This document shows, in pieces, positions 42,201-53,665 of a stretch of 64,000 nucleotides of DNA (positions are counted from its first letter, which is position 1; the number at the start of each line of letters is the position of its first letter). Source of the DNA: Rhyacichthys aspro (lineage: Eukaryota > Chordata > Actinopteri > Gobiiformes > Rhyacichthyidae). Under the pieces are notes generated by a model, which was given only the letters and a program-made list of their open reading frames with translations, made no database searches and was not told the origin of the DNA. Both the position numbers and the translations under genes were made by a program. Where the stretch lies: positions 12,639,982 to 12,703,981 of the forward strand of contig CM072168.1 of NCBI GenBank assembly GCA_036850595.1, read 5' to 3'.

Positions 42201-45200
42201 CCAAGAGACTGTGAGTGTAGCCAAACTGCAAAAGACTTCCCAGTCTTTGAAGGACGGCATTCAGAGGTTTGCCGCAGACTTGGTAGAAATGAGTCTGGGC
42301 AGCGCCTTAAGAGATCTTCAAAATAGTGTGTCTTCCTGCACCACAACTTTGTGCCACCTAGCAGCAAGGCTAACCTCGTCAGTATTTCAAATGGCATTTC
42401 ATGAGATTGGGATGCAACATGCCTACGTGTTAAAAGAAAGAGCAATCAATGGATTAGCTGGTTTCCTGGTGGGAGAGGCCCTTTCTGAAGCACTTGCAGA
42501 GTTTCTGACAGTGAGAAAACAGATATTTCACAATACTGTGACACGTTTTGCTGCTGATTTGGCCGAAGAGCTAGTATTTGAGGGCATAATGGAAGTCTGT
42601 CAGTTCTCCCACCCATCAACCCCTCGCACTCCTAGTGATTGCACTTTTGTCCTGGGACAAGAGGTGGAGGAAGAGGAAGAAGTAGTTTCCTCTTATGCTT
42701 CAGATTTGTCTGAGTCTGTTCTTCAGGAGGCCTTTATTCAACTTTCTCAGGCTGATGTGGCCTTTACAAGCCAAGCAGCTGTCAGTATCTCAATGGATAA
42801 TATGTGTTACGTCAGTGCAGAAAACACTGGTACCCACACTAGCAGTACATTTGCGAACCAGCAGGTTGTTACCAGCTCAGTTCAGGGTTCTTCAAATGAG
42901 GATTCCACCTGTACAGTAAAGAAAGCCTTGTTCACAGTATCTGGTATGGCCAGCTGTATTCCTGTGCCACAAGCAGGCCAAGCTCTATCCCACATTGAAG
43001 ATCCAGAGGATAGTTCATCAGACATCTCACATATAAGCCCCAAAAAATTACCTCAGTGTTCCACTGACACAACCATATCCACATTGACACATTCCCTGAT
43101 ACAAGAAGGAGACCAATCCCAAGGAAAGTCCTCTTTTCAAACTTTCTCTGGCAATATGGTAGATATGATAGTTACTGAAGCCTGTGAGCTCATTACTGCC
43201 TCTAAGATGAAGAAGAGTTTTGGTGACTGTGCTGATTTTATTACAAAGACAATTGGAAGCCAAAGGAGTTCTTGTTCTAAGCAGGAGAATGTCAATACAG
43301 ACGGTTCAGATTCCTCTTTACAGCAGGAGCCTAGTAGAGATACTTTTAAAAATGACTGTAAAGACTCTGTGTATGTGAGGAAAGGCAGCCTTTCACAACA
43401 TGTAATGGCACCAAACATCCTGGGACGGAAAGCCAGCTGTGACATGGACCCCAGGACCAGAAGTGTGGGCCAAACTCATCCATTGTTAATGGATACTCTT
43501 GATGTGCCCTGTACTGCAGTGAATGGACAGAAAAGGATATCTATCTCTGCGAATGACTCAGCTTCAAACTCTGGCCAAAAGTCTGGCGGGACTCCTGGCA
43601 CTCCTCCATCTACCCCTCAACAACACAGTGAGATATCTAAAGAGAAACAGATAAAACAGTTTTCCAAGAAGCTGAAAAGCAAGCTGGCTAAAGAGTTTTC
43701 CCCTGCCACACCTCCTCCCACCCCACATTATCAACCTGAGCCTGATCCTACGTTAAAAGATCCATCTCCTGAGGCAGAAAAGGCTGAATTTATGATAAAA
43801 CTCATGAGATCTCTTTCTGAGGAGGCAGAGGGCAATGGGGATGAAGAGGAAGAAGAGATGCCAGAAGAAGCGATGATTGGTGTCAAAAGCAAAAATAAAA
43901 ATTTAGAGTCAGGGCGCAAGTCATCTCTTCGCCGAATGTCAAACAAGGAGGCTCTTCACTATGCTGAGCGTTTGGCTTGCCATATTGTCTCCATGGCAAC
44001 AGAAATGGACACTCTAGGAGCATCAGATGAGGAGGGAGAAATGAGTAAGAGTGGTGAGAGACGAAGAGACAGTGTGGCTCAATTCTCAGAGCAGACCCTG
44101 AACACGCTCTGGGTGTATGCTGGGGAGGTGGCAGGTGAGGTTATCAACGATGTCAAGCGAATGGTGAGCGTGGGACAGCAGTGTTCTTATCACAGATCTC
44201 TCAGAAGGAGAAGCTATGACAGGTCAAGCTTTGACTGTTCCCATCAGTTGGACCATAATAGGTTCGGGAGGCTGGCTGAGCAGTGGTCTAATGACATGAT
44301 AGCCTCTGTGTTGCGTTCTCCTCCCTCTACTTCTAGCACTGTCTCCAGCTCTAGCTCTGGGCTGTCGTCAGAGTATCCTAGCTGTGAGAGTGTGACAGAT
44401 GAATATGCTGGTTATCTCATAAGAGTGCTAAAGAAGGAAGGAGGCAGCAGGGAGCTGGTTCTAGATCAGTATGCGAGCCGTTTGGCCTACCGCTCTATAA
44501 AGTTAGGTTTGGCTCATGCTAGCCGAAAGATCAAGCAGAGATCCTCCAGTGCTCGTCTTCAATTTTCAGAATCATTGCCAGACGAATGGAAAACGTCTGT
44601 GAATGAGACATCTTTGCCCAAACACAAAACAGAGTTAGACATTAGCCGTTCTGGCGAGGATGCTCAGTGTAGTTGTAGGTTGTCTGAAGAGCAAAACCAC
44701 AAAGAATATATGGATCTGGTCAACTTTGCAGAGTCCTTAGCCTACAACATTACATGTGATGTAACACGCAAGCTTCACTTTACGTCTGTGCGGCTGCCCA
44801 AGTCTCTGACTGATTCCTGTCTTTATAAAAAATCCAAACTTGGAGACATGGCTGAGAATCTAATCAGAAACTCCTTCTCCTGCCCACTGTTATCCAAGGA
44901 AGGGCAGAGGAGACACCATCACAGTACAGGAAGCCTGTATGACACCAGCTACAGCAGTAGAATGATGCAGGTCATTGAGCATTATGCCAGGAAAATAGTT
45001 GATGATACACTAAAGATGAGTTTAGCTTCAGTCGGTCATTCGCTGGAGCATCAGAGGATACAAGATCATACAAGACACACTCATACACAGAGGCTGTCAG
45101 AAGTAGCAGCGCTAGGCCACACTCTGAGAGAGAGAACATGCCACTATTGTCAGCTCCAGGAGCGCCCCTACTTTGCCAAGATAAGCAGTCACCATCACTA

Positions 45201-48200
45201 TGAGCCTGTTTTACAGAGTAGGAGAAGGGGAACAGAAAGTCAGGCAAACTCTAGCATGGACATCCCCAAGATACACATCAACTTGGACCGTAGGGCAGCA
45301 TTTGCAGAGGAGATGGTTTCAATGGCAATGGAGGTAGCCAAACATGAGCTGAGCAACACTAGTCTCAATGCTGACAGTGGTATTGGGTATGATGGCACAA
45401 GCTATGCTGAAAGCCTAACTGCAGAGATCATGACGTCTGCCTTATCCAATATCTGCCAGGCTGCCAGCAGCAGGTACACCAATTAATAAAGTTATAAAAA
45501 AAAATTGCACAATGAAGTATTATATTGCTGTATTATATTCACTGTTGCAATTTGTGCACACAGCTCTCAGGGCAAGGAAGTTACAGAGTCAACAGTGTCA
45601 CAGCAGCTGAGTGTAGGGGATGACAGTCTGGGCAGCTGGTCAAACCTGAGCTTTGAGGATGAACACCTGGATGACAACAGCAGTTTCCTCCACCTCAGTG
45701 ACAGGTAGACAATCTAATATATGTATATCTAATGATAGGAATTCCAAAGCTCACTACTGTTATGTGGCCAAGCAAGCAATTTTTTTTAAAAATTTAAACA
45801 GGTGTTTGAGGTATCTCAACTTCTGGACTTAAATTTGATTATCAAATAATGACACTTAGTGTCTTTTGTAGTCAAGTGTGTAATTAGTTTCCCATTGTTA
45901 GCACAATGCTTGGAGTGTCATTTTGGGCTTCTTGTAGAAAGTAATTCAATTCAGTAATTCATTCAGTCAGATTTGTGCACTTGTTGGCGTTCATTTTTGT
46001 TCTGAGAATGTTGGAAAATACACCACAACTCTTCATTAAATCTGTGTTGTGACAGAACTGGCCTTCCTAATCAAAGCAATTTCGTTAATTTTAGTACCGT
46101 ATTTTCCGGACTATAGAGCGCACCTAAATATAAGCCGCACCCACTAAAATTTAAAAGAAATATATATTTTGTCACATATAAGCCGCACCGGACTATAAGC
46201 CGCCGATATCCAGGCTGAGAAATAAGATATTTACGTAGAAAGATTTTGTACCATAAGTGTTTATTCATATACCTGAACTGATTGTTTCCGAACAGTGCCT
46301 GTAACACGGCAGTAAAAGTGCTGATCAAATAAAACAGAAAAGTCATTGATAGTTTTTTTCATCTTCCTCCTGTGCACTAAAACCAAGTTGCTTTATTTTT
46401 CTTCCTCCTGCGTACTGAAACCACTGAACACCAAACCACTGTCACTTTTTCTTCCTGCGCACTGTTAAAGCGCAACTGCGCAACTATTAAAGTCGCTTCA
46501 TTCTGCCGTGCACTGAAACCACAAGTCACTATTCATCTTCCTCCTGAGCATTGAAACTACTGAACACCAAACCACTGTCACTTCATTTGTTTTCCATTAT
46601 GAGGGGGTGAGGGTGTAAAAATATTACCGTATTTTGCTGTTGTGCGTCTTGGGTTGCATGTGCTAAGAATAAAAACTGGTGCTTTCTTGTTTGTACTGAC
46701 TACCGCTGCCTCGTTTGTCTAGTTTTTGCACTTCCTGCTAGAGCGCCCCCCTGAGGGCTGAAGAAAAATTCATAGAAAAGCCGCATCTCTGTATAAGCCG
46801 CATGGTTCAAAGCGTGGGAAAAAAGTTGCGGCTTATAGTCCGGAAAATACGGTAAATAAAGGAGGAAAAATCTGCCTGTCTATGAGCCTTGATAATGGCA
46901 TGTTCTTTCACCTTTTCTCAATTCAGGCATTTAATCTTTCATTCCTAGCAGGACTTGTTTTCTATGTTGATATGTCCTAGATGATGGAAGAACAATTTGT
47001 GTTAGCTAGTTGTTTTGTGCAATCAGGGCCAAGTTCACATACCATAATATTTTCTAAAGGTGTGTCTTTGAGTGGTCTTTTAATCTTAGGCAGTTTCAAA
47101 TGTAATTCACTTGAGTAACTTCAAAAGCTAAATGCAACCTTATTTTGTATGGCAGATGAAGGAACAGGTTAAAAATATTGAAGGGTGCCTTGAAACACTG
47201 AAAATGTTTATTGACACAAAAGAGGTAGTTCTTACCATGTGTCATTCACTCAAACCGCACAGAGAAAGCTGTAGGGTAATGCAGATAAGCAGGGTTATTT
47301 TGGGATTTCACATAGTTTCCTTCAGTCTTACTGATTGCTGAAAGCCACAGAATGCACAAAATATAGCCAAAAGGCTAATCATCCACTAATTACAGACCGC
47401 CATAGATGCTGATGTGCTTTTGTTGCCTGCCGGTTGTCCTGGTGTGAACCAAAGGATTTGTGAGGACAGAAATGTTATGATCTCACTTGTTGGACCTGTA
47501 GCAACAAACTGTCTTGATCAACATTGCAGATGATTCAGTAAGATATGTTTGGAATAACGACATCATTTGTTTTCACTTAACTTGGCATTTACAGATCATC
47601 ATACTAATGTTGGTAAAACTCATCATCCTTGTTATAATGACTGTTCATATTATGATGGAGGGATTATCACTACAAATGTTAGAAACAAACTAAAAAATTA
47701 GTAGCAGTAATGCAAACTGCTTCTCAAATGGAACAAATCTATCAGGATATCTTTGTTTCATTTTAATGCTTATTTTATTTCATTCCTGAAAATGTAAGTA
47801 TTATTGTGGTGTGTCACCTTCCTTCTCTCCTCAGCAGCAATGGGAACAGCAGTAGCTGGAGCAGTCTGGGCCTGGAGGGGGAGGCATGTGAGGAGCGCCT
47901 GTCCTCCCCCTCAGACAGGTTGGTCAGCCACTGGTTGGCATTGCAAAGTTTCCTAAATGGCCTTAAAGCTTGGGTGACTCACCTAGAATGAGACAAAATA
48001 GTATATATTTGTTCACACCGTGTTATAGTTAAACTGGTTTAACACCAGAAACAGACAAATGCTTGTTCATATTAAAATTATTTAAAATGACACATTATTT
48101 TGATATCTACTCTGTCTCATACTAGGAACCACCAAAGCCTTGCATGACCAAACTAAACCCCAAAACCCAAAGCTTGACACGGTATATCCCGTAAACGCCA

Positions 48201-50328
48201 GTGCCTGCACACAAAATACTACTGAAGTGTTTTGTTTTGTTTGGCATTTTCTTTTGTTACAAAGTTTTGGCATTATTCTCTCTCTGTTTAAGCTTCTATG
48301 GGCAAAAACTAAAACTGCCACAAATACAGTGACTTCTGTACTTTGTTTTGCTAAGATTCTTAACAGGCAAGACTCTTACTACTAATTATTTTCACATATT
48401 TAAAAAGTAAAATCTGTATAGCACACTCCAGTGTCAAAGTATCACTGCCCACAGTTATTGAACCCAGTTCAGTGCCTTCACTTCAGCATTTGATGGCAAA
48501 ATTAATTATTAGCCTTTATGCTAGTTAATCCAAACATGGCAAATATTCTAACAGCAATAATAATGACATGATGTGAAAATGCCAAAATCTGATAAATTTA
48601 TAAAATGCAGACAAATTTTCTTGTGATATGTTTTTGCGTGTTGTCTTGTTCTAGCAACCATTGTGGCAATAATAATTTTTTGGGTGTCTTGTAATGCATG
48701 TCACATTGACTTCAGGTGATTCTTGTCCTTAAGCTTTATACTTCACAAAAGAGTGTCACAGTAAGCAGAGTCTCTTTGTCTGTAGCCAAGGGCTGTGTCA
48801 ACAAGACTATCATTAAATCTTATAAAGCAGAGAATGGATGTTTACCTGTTGGCACGTCACATGGCAAATATTTGCACAACTGACAAATGTATGTTAAGTA
48901 GACTAGACTACACTCTGTCTTTTCTGACATTGGGTATTCCATTTAAAGGTATATTTTCCACAATGTACTAAGAACAGATGTAGGTTATTTTGACCACAGA
49001 ATTATTGGCTTTTAGTATGCATTTTTATTCACATCCAAAGCACTTTTATGCAAGCTTATAGCTGCTCATTGTTGTTCATCTATAAATATTGTCCACTTAT
49101 TTTTTCTGTACTATTTATTAACAGTGACCACATAGAGGACAAGGATACAGAGGTTAAAGAAGAATCTAGTGGTAAGAACCTTTTGCTGCCTTCTGATTTA
49201 CCTGACAAATGCACAGTAGTTATGATAGAAGTGTGCTCAAATAATATTTCTTTCTTTGCCTTTCTATTCTATGATATGGCATTAGCTGGCTGTGTGTATC
49301 AGTCTGTCTGCCTGTCTGAATGTGTTGTACTTGGGGATTTCTACACCCCCATATTCAGCCACAGTGTTGCTCATTCATCCTTCCACTCCCTTCTCAGTCT
49401 CTCATTCTGCGTTATCTGTGGGTGTGTGTAAAACCAGTGTAGCCTCCATTTGAAGGGGGGGCTCCTTTGTGGGTATGTTCTTGCTCTGGGAGTGTGGGAA
49501 CCTAACTAGAAATGATCAGAGGAGTAAAGCATCATCGTGTTATATATTGTGGGTATGGTCAAATAGAAAACATTGTCACACTGATCTTTTTCTACAGGGA
49601 CCGTCAGCGCAGACAGGACTCAGGTGCAGACTCAGAGGACTGTGCTTTTTATGCTGAACTCAGATGTAATGGAGCACAGGCGTGGTCCTCCACACGTGAC
49701 CCTTGACCCTCAGCTAAGGACCATGTTGCAGTGGGTAGCAGCCTCCATGGCAGATATCCCCCAGATCCAGCTCAGTCCTGACAGAGAGCTGCAGCAGGTA
49801 ACCATGAACATCTTATGTCACCATATAATTTCCCACACAATTTCTTTTATTAATGGTGTGTTGGTTGAAACATAAAACTGTTTCTCTTTTCTTATCTTTC
49901 TTTCTACAATAGTAAAGTGCTGCATAAGCTTGACAGTGGACCTTTAATGTGCTTAGACTAATACCCTGATTAAGCCGTTTTTGAGACTAAAGAGCAAAAT
50001 TTCTTTAATGATTTTTATTTCAATATTTTCCCTGGGCCATATTACTAAACCATGTCTTATTGTGTTATTCTATGTTTGTTCACGTATCCCAAACTAGCCT
50101 ATTTTCTTTGATTATCTAAGTGACTCATGTTTGCTCTTTCAGCTCCCAGAAGTGGTCCAGAGGCTCCGTGAGAAGAGGTGGCGGGTGGGAGAGCTGCTTC
50201 ACACACTCCTGCGCTACAGTGAGGAGAGCCAGGCACAAAGCCAGTCCCAGACCAGAGAAGAGGCTCTGCAGGCGGGTAGAGAAACCCACCGCATTCCCCT
50301 GTTCCAGTGGCTTTTAGAGCACACTTAG
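39180..50328 (+). CDS. akap11: A-kinase anchoring protein 11 / AKAP220 (11 coding exons)
   Basis: Large scaffold that binds regulatory subunits of PKA and, in mammals, PP1 and GSK3, on vesicular compartments. Exons 39180-39248, 39573-39683, 39773-39826, 40031-40159, 40678-40942, 41186-45473, 45564-45704, 47838-47918, 49125-49171, 49598-49797 and 50143-50328 join in frame to 5571 nt, 1856 residues (human about 1901). Diagnostic matches to human AKAP11 are DDTNQSVSSIEDDFVTALEH, SSPSPIIFLDEVGYQKSL, EDSDSEVSEFFDSFDQFD, SNLSFEDEHLDDNSSFLHL and the C-terminal FQWLLEH. The rest is disordered, acidic and serine-rich, punctuated by short amphipathic helices with a [FY]A start; the one near residue 1582 (FAEEMVSMAMEVAKHEL) is the best RII-binding candidate by position and hydrophobic spacing (inference). 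Position between dgkh and tnfsf11 supports orthology. Confidence 0.96.
39573..39683 (+). CDS. akap11: akap11 coding exon 2
   Basis: Residues 24-60: HSVKSLFRNKKELC aligns with the human VKSLLQSQKELC stretch, and LTE ends the exon as in human. Phase 0 to 0; donor GAG/GTCTGT is weaker than usual. Confidence 0.88.
39773..39826 (+). CDS. akap11: akap11 coding exon 3
   Basis: Residues 61-78, INFVYLPSPCEGEEAIQQ; 54 nt, phase 0 to 0, with acceptor TCCTTTCAG and donor CAG/GTGAGC. Its position corresponds to the human VTFLGF segment. Confidence 0.85.
40031..40159 (+). CDS. akap11: akap11 coding exon 4
   Basis: Residues 79-121, with LPVGLCELLRPHHIHSL. Acceptor ATCTTTTCAG, donor CAG/GTACTC, phase 0 to 0. 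Weakly conserved; supported by phase and clean splice sites. Confidence 0.87.
40678..40942 (+). CDS. akap11: akap11 coding exon 5
   Basis: Contains DDTNQSVSSIEDDFVTALEH, which is nearly identical to human AKAP11 and anchors the identification. Acceptor TTTGCCTAG; donor CCTG/GTATTA leaves phase 1. Confidence 0.94.
41186..45473 (+). CDS. akap11: akap11 giant exon 6
   Basis: A 4288 nt exon coding about 1429 residues, matching the single very large exon of vertebrate AKAP11. It begins with the conserved DVASQTV, then SPSPIIFLDEVGYQKSL, the acidic EFFDSFDQFD tract, and a long disordered region with repeated [FY]A-xx-hydrophobic helices. Phase 1 in, 2 out. If the donor at 45474 is not used, the frame stops after four more codons at 45484-45486. 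Confidence 0.96.
45564..45704 (+). CDS. akap11: akap11 coding exon 7
   Basis: Encodes VSQQLSVGDDSLGSWSNLSF and EDEHLDDNSSFLHLSD, one of the best conserved blocks of the AKAP11 C-terminus. Phase 2 in and 2 out, acceptor GTGCACACAG, donor ACAG/GTAGAC. Confidence 0.95.
45705..47837 (+). other. akap11 intron 7 hosting a MITE
   Basis: 2.1 kb intron; about a third is the inverted-repeat element at 46097-46852. The remainder is AT-rich, without assigned features. Confidence 0.7.
46097..46852. mobile_element. Non-autonomous DNA transposon (MITE-like)
   Basis: 756 bp with matching terminal inverted repeats: left CCGTATTTTCCGGACTATA, right TATAGTCCGGAAAATACGG, flanked by TA on both sides (46095-46096 and 46853-46854), consistent with a TA target duplication. 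Subterminal copies of 'ataagccgcac' recur inward from both ends, and the internal part has repeats of the type 'ccaaaccactgtcac'. There is no transposase frame. The terminal sequence is one I recognise as very common in fish genomes; the superfamily (TA duplication suggests Tc1/mariner-like) is an inference. Confidence 0.88.
47838..47918 (+). CDS. akap11: akap11 coding exon 8 (NAGNAG acceptor)
   Basis: Encodes NGNSSSWSSLGLEGEACEE. The acceptor is a tandem CAGCAG at 47832-47837. Using the second AG gives SDSNGNSSSW, exactly as in human; using the first inserts one extra serine. Phase 2 in and 2 out. Confidence 0.93.
47919..49597 (+). other. akap11 introns 8 and 9
   Basis: AT-rich intronic sequence apart from exon 9 at 49125-49171; nothing else assigned. 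Confidence 0.6.
49125..49171 (+). CDS. akap11: akap11 coding exon 9
   Basis: 47 nt exon: SDHIEDKDTEVKEESS, equivalent to the human acidic SDGPDDKDEE segment. Acceptor TTATTAACAG, donor AGTG/GTAAGA, phase 2 in and 1 out. Confidence 0.88.
49598..49797 (+). CDS. akap11: akap11 coding exon 10
   Basis: Contains LDPQLRTMLQWVAASMADIP, matching the human VDPQLRIILQWLIAS segment. The acceptor TTTTTCTACAG is strong. Phase 1 in, 0 out. Confidence 0.94.
50143..50328 (+). CDS. akap11: akap11 coding exon 11 (C-terminus)
   Basis: Encodes LPEVVQRLREKRWRVGELLH and ends IPLFQWLLEHT, equivalent to human SLFDWLLEN; TAG at 50326-50328. The acceptor GCTCTTTCAG is strong. Confidence 0.95.
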   Translation, partial: LPEVVQRLREKRWRVGELLHTLLRYSEESQAQSQSQTREEALQAGRETHRIPLFQWLLEHT

Positions 50329-53300
50329 GGTCCATTCTTTTCTGTTTCTGCTCTCTCCTCTATGGTTTCATACAGGGCTTTGCAAACTCCCTCACCCCTA
50401 GAGGGCAGCATACAAATCATACAAATTTAGGTGCTTTTTGCATTGCATGATGTGATCTACAGTTTCTGTTAAATTGTTTCCACCTTCTGTTGTATTTATT
50501 TGGGTGCATATGCCACCTGTGTTGATTTAATAATGATCCACCCTCCTACACTTCAGTATTGAATCTTTTCTCCTTGAGCAACAGAAAAAAAAGAAGAAAA
50601 CAGACAGGGACCCAACCCATCTGTCCCAGACAGAAACGCAGGGAGTTGAGAGGAAGAGAATGTGTTTTTGTTAGGGAATCCCCATAACTGCTGGGCAGAT
50701 GATGTCATCAACCCACAGCTCACCTCTGTGGTGGTGTTTCCACATGTTATGAGACCAAATGTGCGCTCACTTACACACCACACCCTTCCATTATCACTGA
50801 TAAAAGAAACCCCCACGTAATAGACACCGCTGAACAATCATTTTCCATAGTATTCCACTGTGTTATTAATTTGTCATGTTTATTTGAAAGTCGTGAAACC
50901 TATAGTTATAGGTTATTTTAATAATACTGTTAAGTTGAATTAATCAAATATTTCACCTGTCAAATGTATGATGAAAATTCATTTTGGAGTTGCTAATCAC
51001 TTGCATAAATGTTATCTTCTGTCTAATACTGTAAAATTGTTTGCCCAGCAGCAATCTCCTCTATCAATCTATCTTATTCCACTCATCCTGCGCCAGGTTG
51101 CAGGAGTAGCTGTCAAAGCTATGATGCTCTGACTTCCCTCTTCCTAGATACATCCTCCATCTCCAATACTGAGGCCTTCCTGAATCAGCAGACCCCAGTG
51201 TGTCTTGTTTTAAACTTAGTAAAATACCTAGAGTGGGTGGTGTTTACCAGAGCAAAAACAAATTATATTTTTTTGAAGGTAGGTTACATCTAGCTAAAAA
51301 TGAAATGCTGTTTAGAAATAAGAAAGAAGCCGTGATATAGGCTTGATGTTGCCAAATGTGGCTTGTTAGGTGACTCCGCTCCTTTCCAGTCACTACAGTG
51401 TGTAAAATATTTTGGTCCTGCGTGTCATGGCCCAGTTTGGGAAAGATCCAGTGACAAAGATAGCATGTCTTAATATAATTAAAGACGCTGATCTACACCT
51501 CCAAAACCACATGCTAACGAGTATGTACATAGCTCAAACCTGGGATCACATGTCACCCACTGTGTAATGAAGGAATGCAGAGAGAGCAACTTCGAGCCAC
51601 TAAACTCCCACAAAAAAACCCAGGCGCATAGCATTGTTACTCACCAACTCATAAGTGTAAATCTGCACACATAGCACAACCAACTAGAAACTGAAATGTA
51701 CTTTTGTTCAAAGACAAACTGGGTAACATCCAGCTACACTGGTCTCTTCCATCGGAATCGCTTAGTGAAAACATGCAGACTATCAACAACTTTTAAATTC
51801 CAACCCCTAAAGAAAGAATATTGAGTTTTTTATGTTTATTTTTTAGGGAGGGACCTAAATATGATATAATGCTGCACGGTCCTCAGATCAGGAATTTTCT
51901 GAGTTTTGAATACTGTAATATACTACAGCCTTACATGTATTATTATAAATTAAGTGTTGTTGGCAGTGTTGACTTGCATGGCTGAATCATCAGTGAATTT
52001 TAAGCTCCAAATTATTCTTCCTATTGTATTGGCTTCACTGAGCTACAGTGATTTGTCTGTGTTCACTGCCCAACACAATGGTGTCCAAACAATGTTCCAA
52101 GGACTCACATGCAGCACAATATATATTTTTTTCAATATCTTTTTAAACAGCTTTCTGTTAAATGTTAGTGTATATATAAAACCATTATTAATCAATTCTA
52201 ACCAAGTATTTCATAAACCCAGAATTGGGTTACCCCTTTAAGAATACAAAACACTACTGCTCATTTCCCAACACTTTCTCACAGTTTCCCAGATTTTCGT
52301 GGAAGCTGGTGGAAGCTTGTCTGTCATCAAGAATATAACCAGGGCTTCCGTGACTTTACTGCTTTTGAGAATGTCAACATTAATCTGTTGTCAGCTCGTG
52401 TTTTTCTTAAAACACAGGAGGATGTCCAGTTGGCAAGCAGTAAATTGCAGTGTGAGGAAACTCTGATAAAGCTACTAGCCTTAGTGCCATGTGAGTTCTA
52501 CAGAGGCTGGCAAATGACTCCAGATTAGCAAGTTTTATTTCTTTACAATAAAATATGAATAGTTATATGCTACGTCACTTAATTCAAAGCTCATAGCACT
52601 TTTTCATGTGGCCCCTGGCACATAAAAGTGTGGACACCCTTTACTGTTGGGCTCCAACAGTATGCTATTGACCTCTTCTGTTCATGCTTAAATTGCTAGG
52701 CTGGCAAAAGGTCAGATTTTCAAAGGTATTTGTCCTGTATGATTTGTTTACACGTAAAAATGAGTATATCACAGAATAAATATTTAAAAAATGTTGAGTG
52801 ATAAAGTTGCGCCTACTGAAAGTAAATATAAAAAGAAGCTAAGTATTAATCTATGAAGTTAGACTCTTCTTGGTTTACAATAAAGAATGTATTGAGATAT
52901 GTGGACACTATGAAAGTGCATCACTTGTACAAACCTCTTCAAGTGTGAGTTTTTGAGGCAGGGCAATCCCTTAATGGCCTCTCTTGTATTTTTTTTTCTC
53001 TATTTGACATTCCTGTGTACCCAGATCTCCAGTGCTATATTGTTGTGTTTGTGAACGCTGAATGTGTACTTGCAAAGACTCCATTTAGAAGCCAATATTG
53101 TAAATCTGTTTTGCTACTGTTGTTACAGTTTTATGTTTTGCCTTTTTGACCACTTGCAGAAAAAGACAAATTATATGTACCTCAGCCACTTCCACTCACT
53201 TTGGTATTTTTTCCTGATCAAGTAATGAATCCTGCCAAATAAATATATTTAATAAATTATGTAAGTTATACTGTCTGACAGAAAGTTCTCTATTTGTCCC

Positions 53301-53400
53301 CAGTGGCGTTGCTACATAGTTTACACATTCAAGCCTGAAACTCTAAATTTGTTTATGTTAAAGCTTGGTGTGACAATAAAGCTTTTTAATGTGCTCTTAT
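50329..53400 (+). other. Probable akap11 3' UTR and polyadenylation sites
   Basis: Candidate AATAAA signals are at 52547-52552 and 53375-53380; the second is followed by a T/GT-rich stretch. A CTCF-like motif lies at 50395-50409. No coding sequence is supported. Confidence 0.45.
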
Positions 53401-53544
53401 TGTATCTCTACATATTGGCTTCTGTTTCTACTTTTAGTTGGTGTTGGTGAAAGACTAAACGTAGTTAGAAAATTTCTTACTTTTTCAAATTTTGGGAGGG
53501 TACTTACTTCCATCCAGACATCCAGGTGATATGTGTGTCATTGT

Positions 53545-53665
53545 CTGTTTCAAAGTGTTGGCCCTGTGATTAACTGGCGATCGTCCAGGGTGTACCCCAC
53601 CTCTCCAAAACAGCTGGGGTAGGCTCCATCCCACTGCCACCCATAAGGATAACTGGAAGATGAAT
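53545..53665. repeat. Degenerate teleost interspersed repeat (second type)
   Basis: 'gttggccctgtgattaactgg', 'cgtccagggtgtaccccacc' and 'agctggggtaggctccatcc' in this order are the hallmark of a dispersed repeat found throughout fish genomes. Diverged copy. Confidence 0.65.

Noticed and set aside
45474..45486. Stop after the akap11 giant exon as the true C-terminus
   Set aside because: A phase-consistent donor at 45474 leads to exons with strong human AKAP11 matches, so the stop is intronic.
46071..46346. 91-codon minus-strand frame
   Set aside because: Falls inside the MITE end region; no transposase features.
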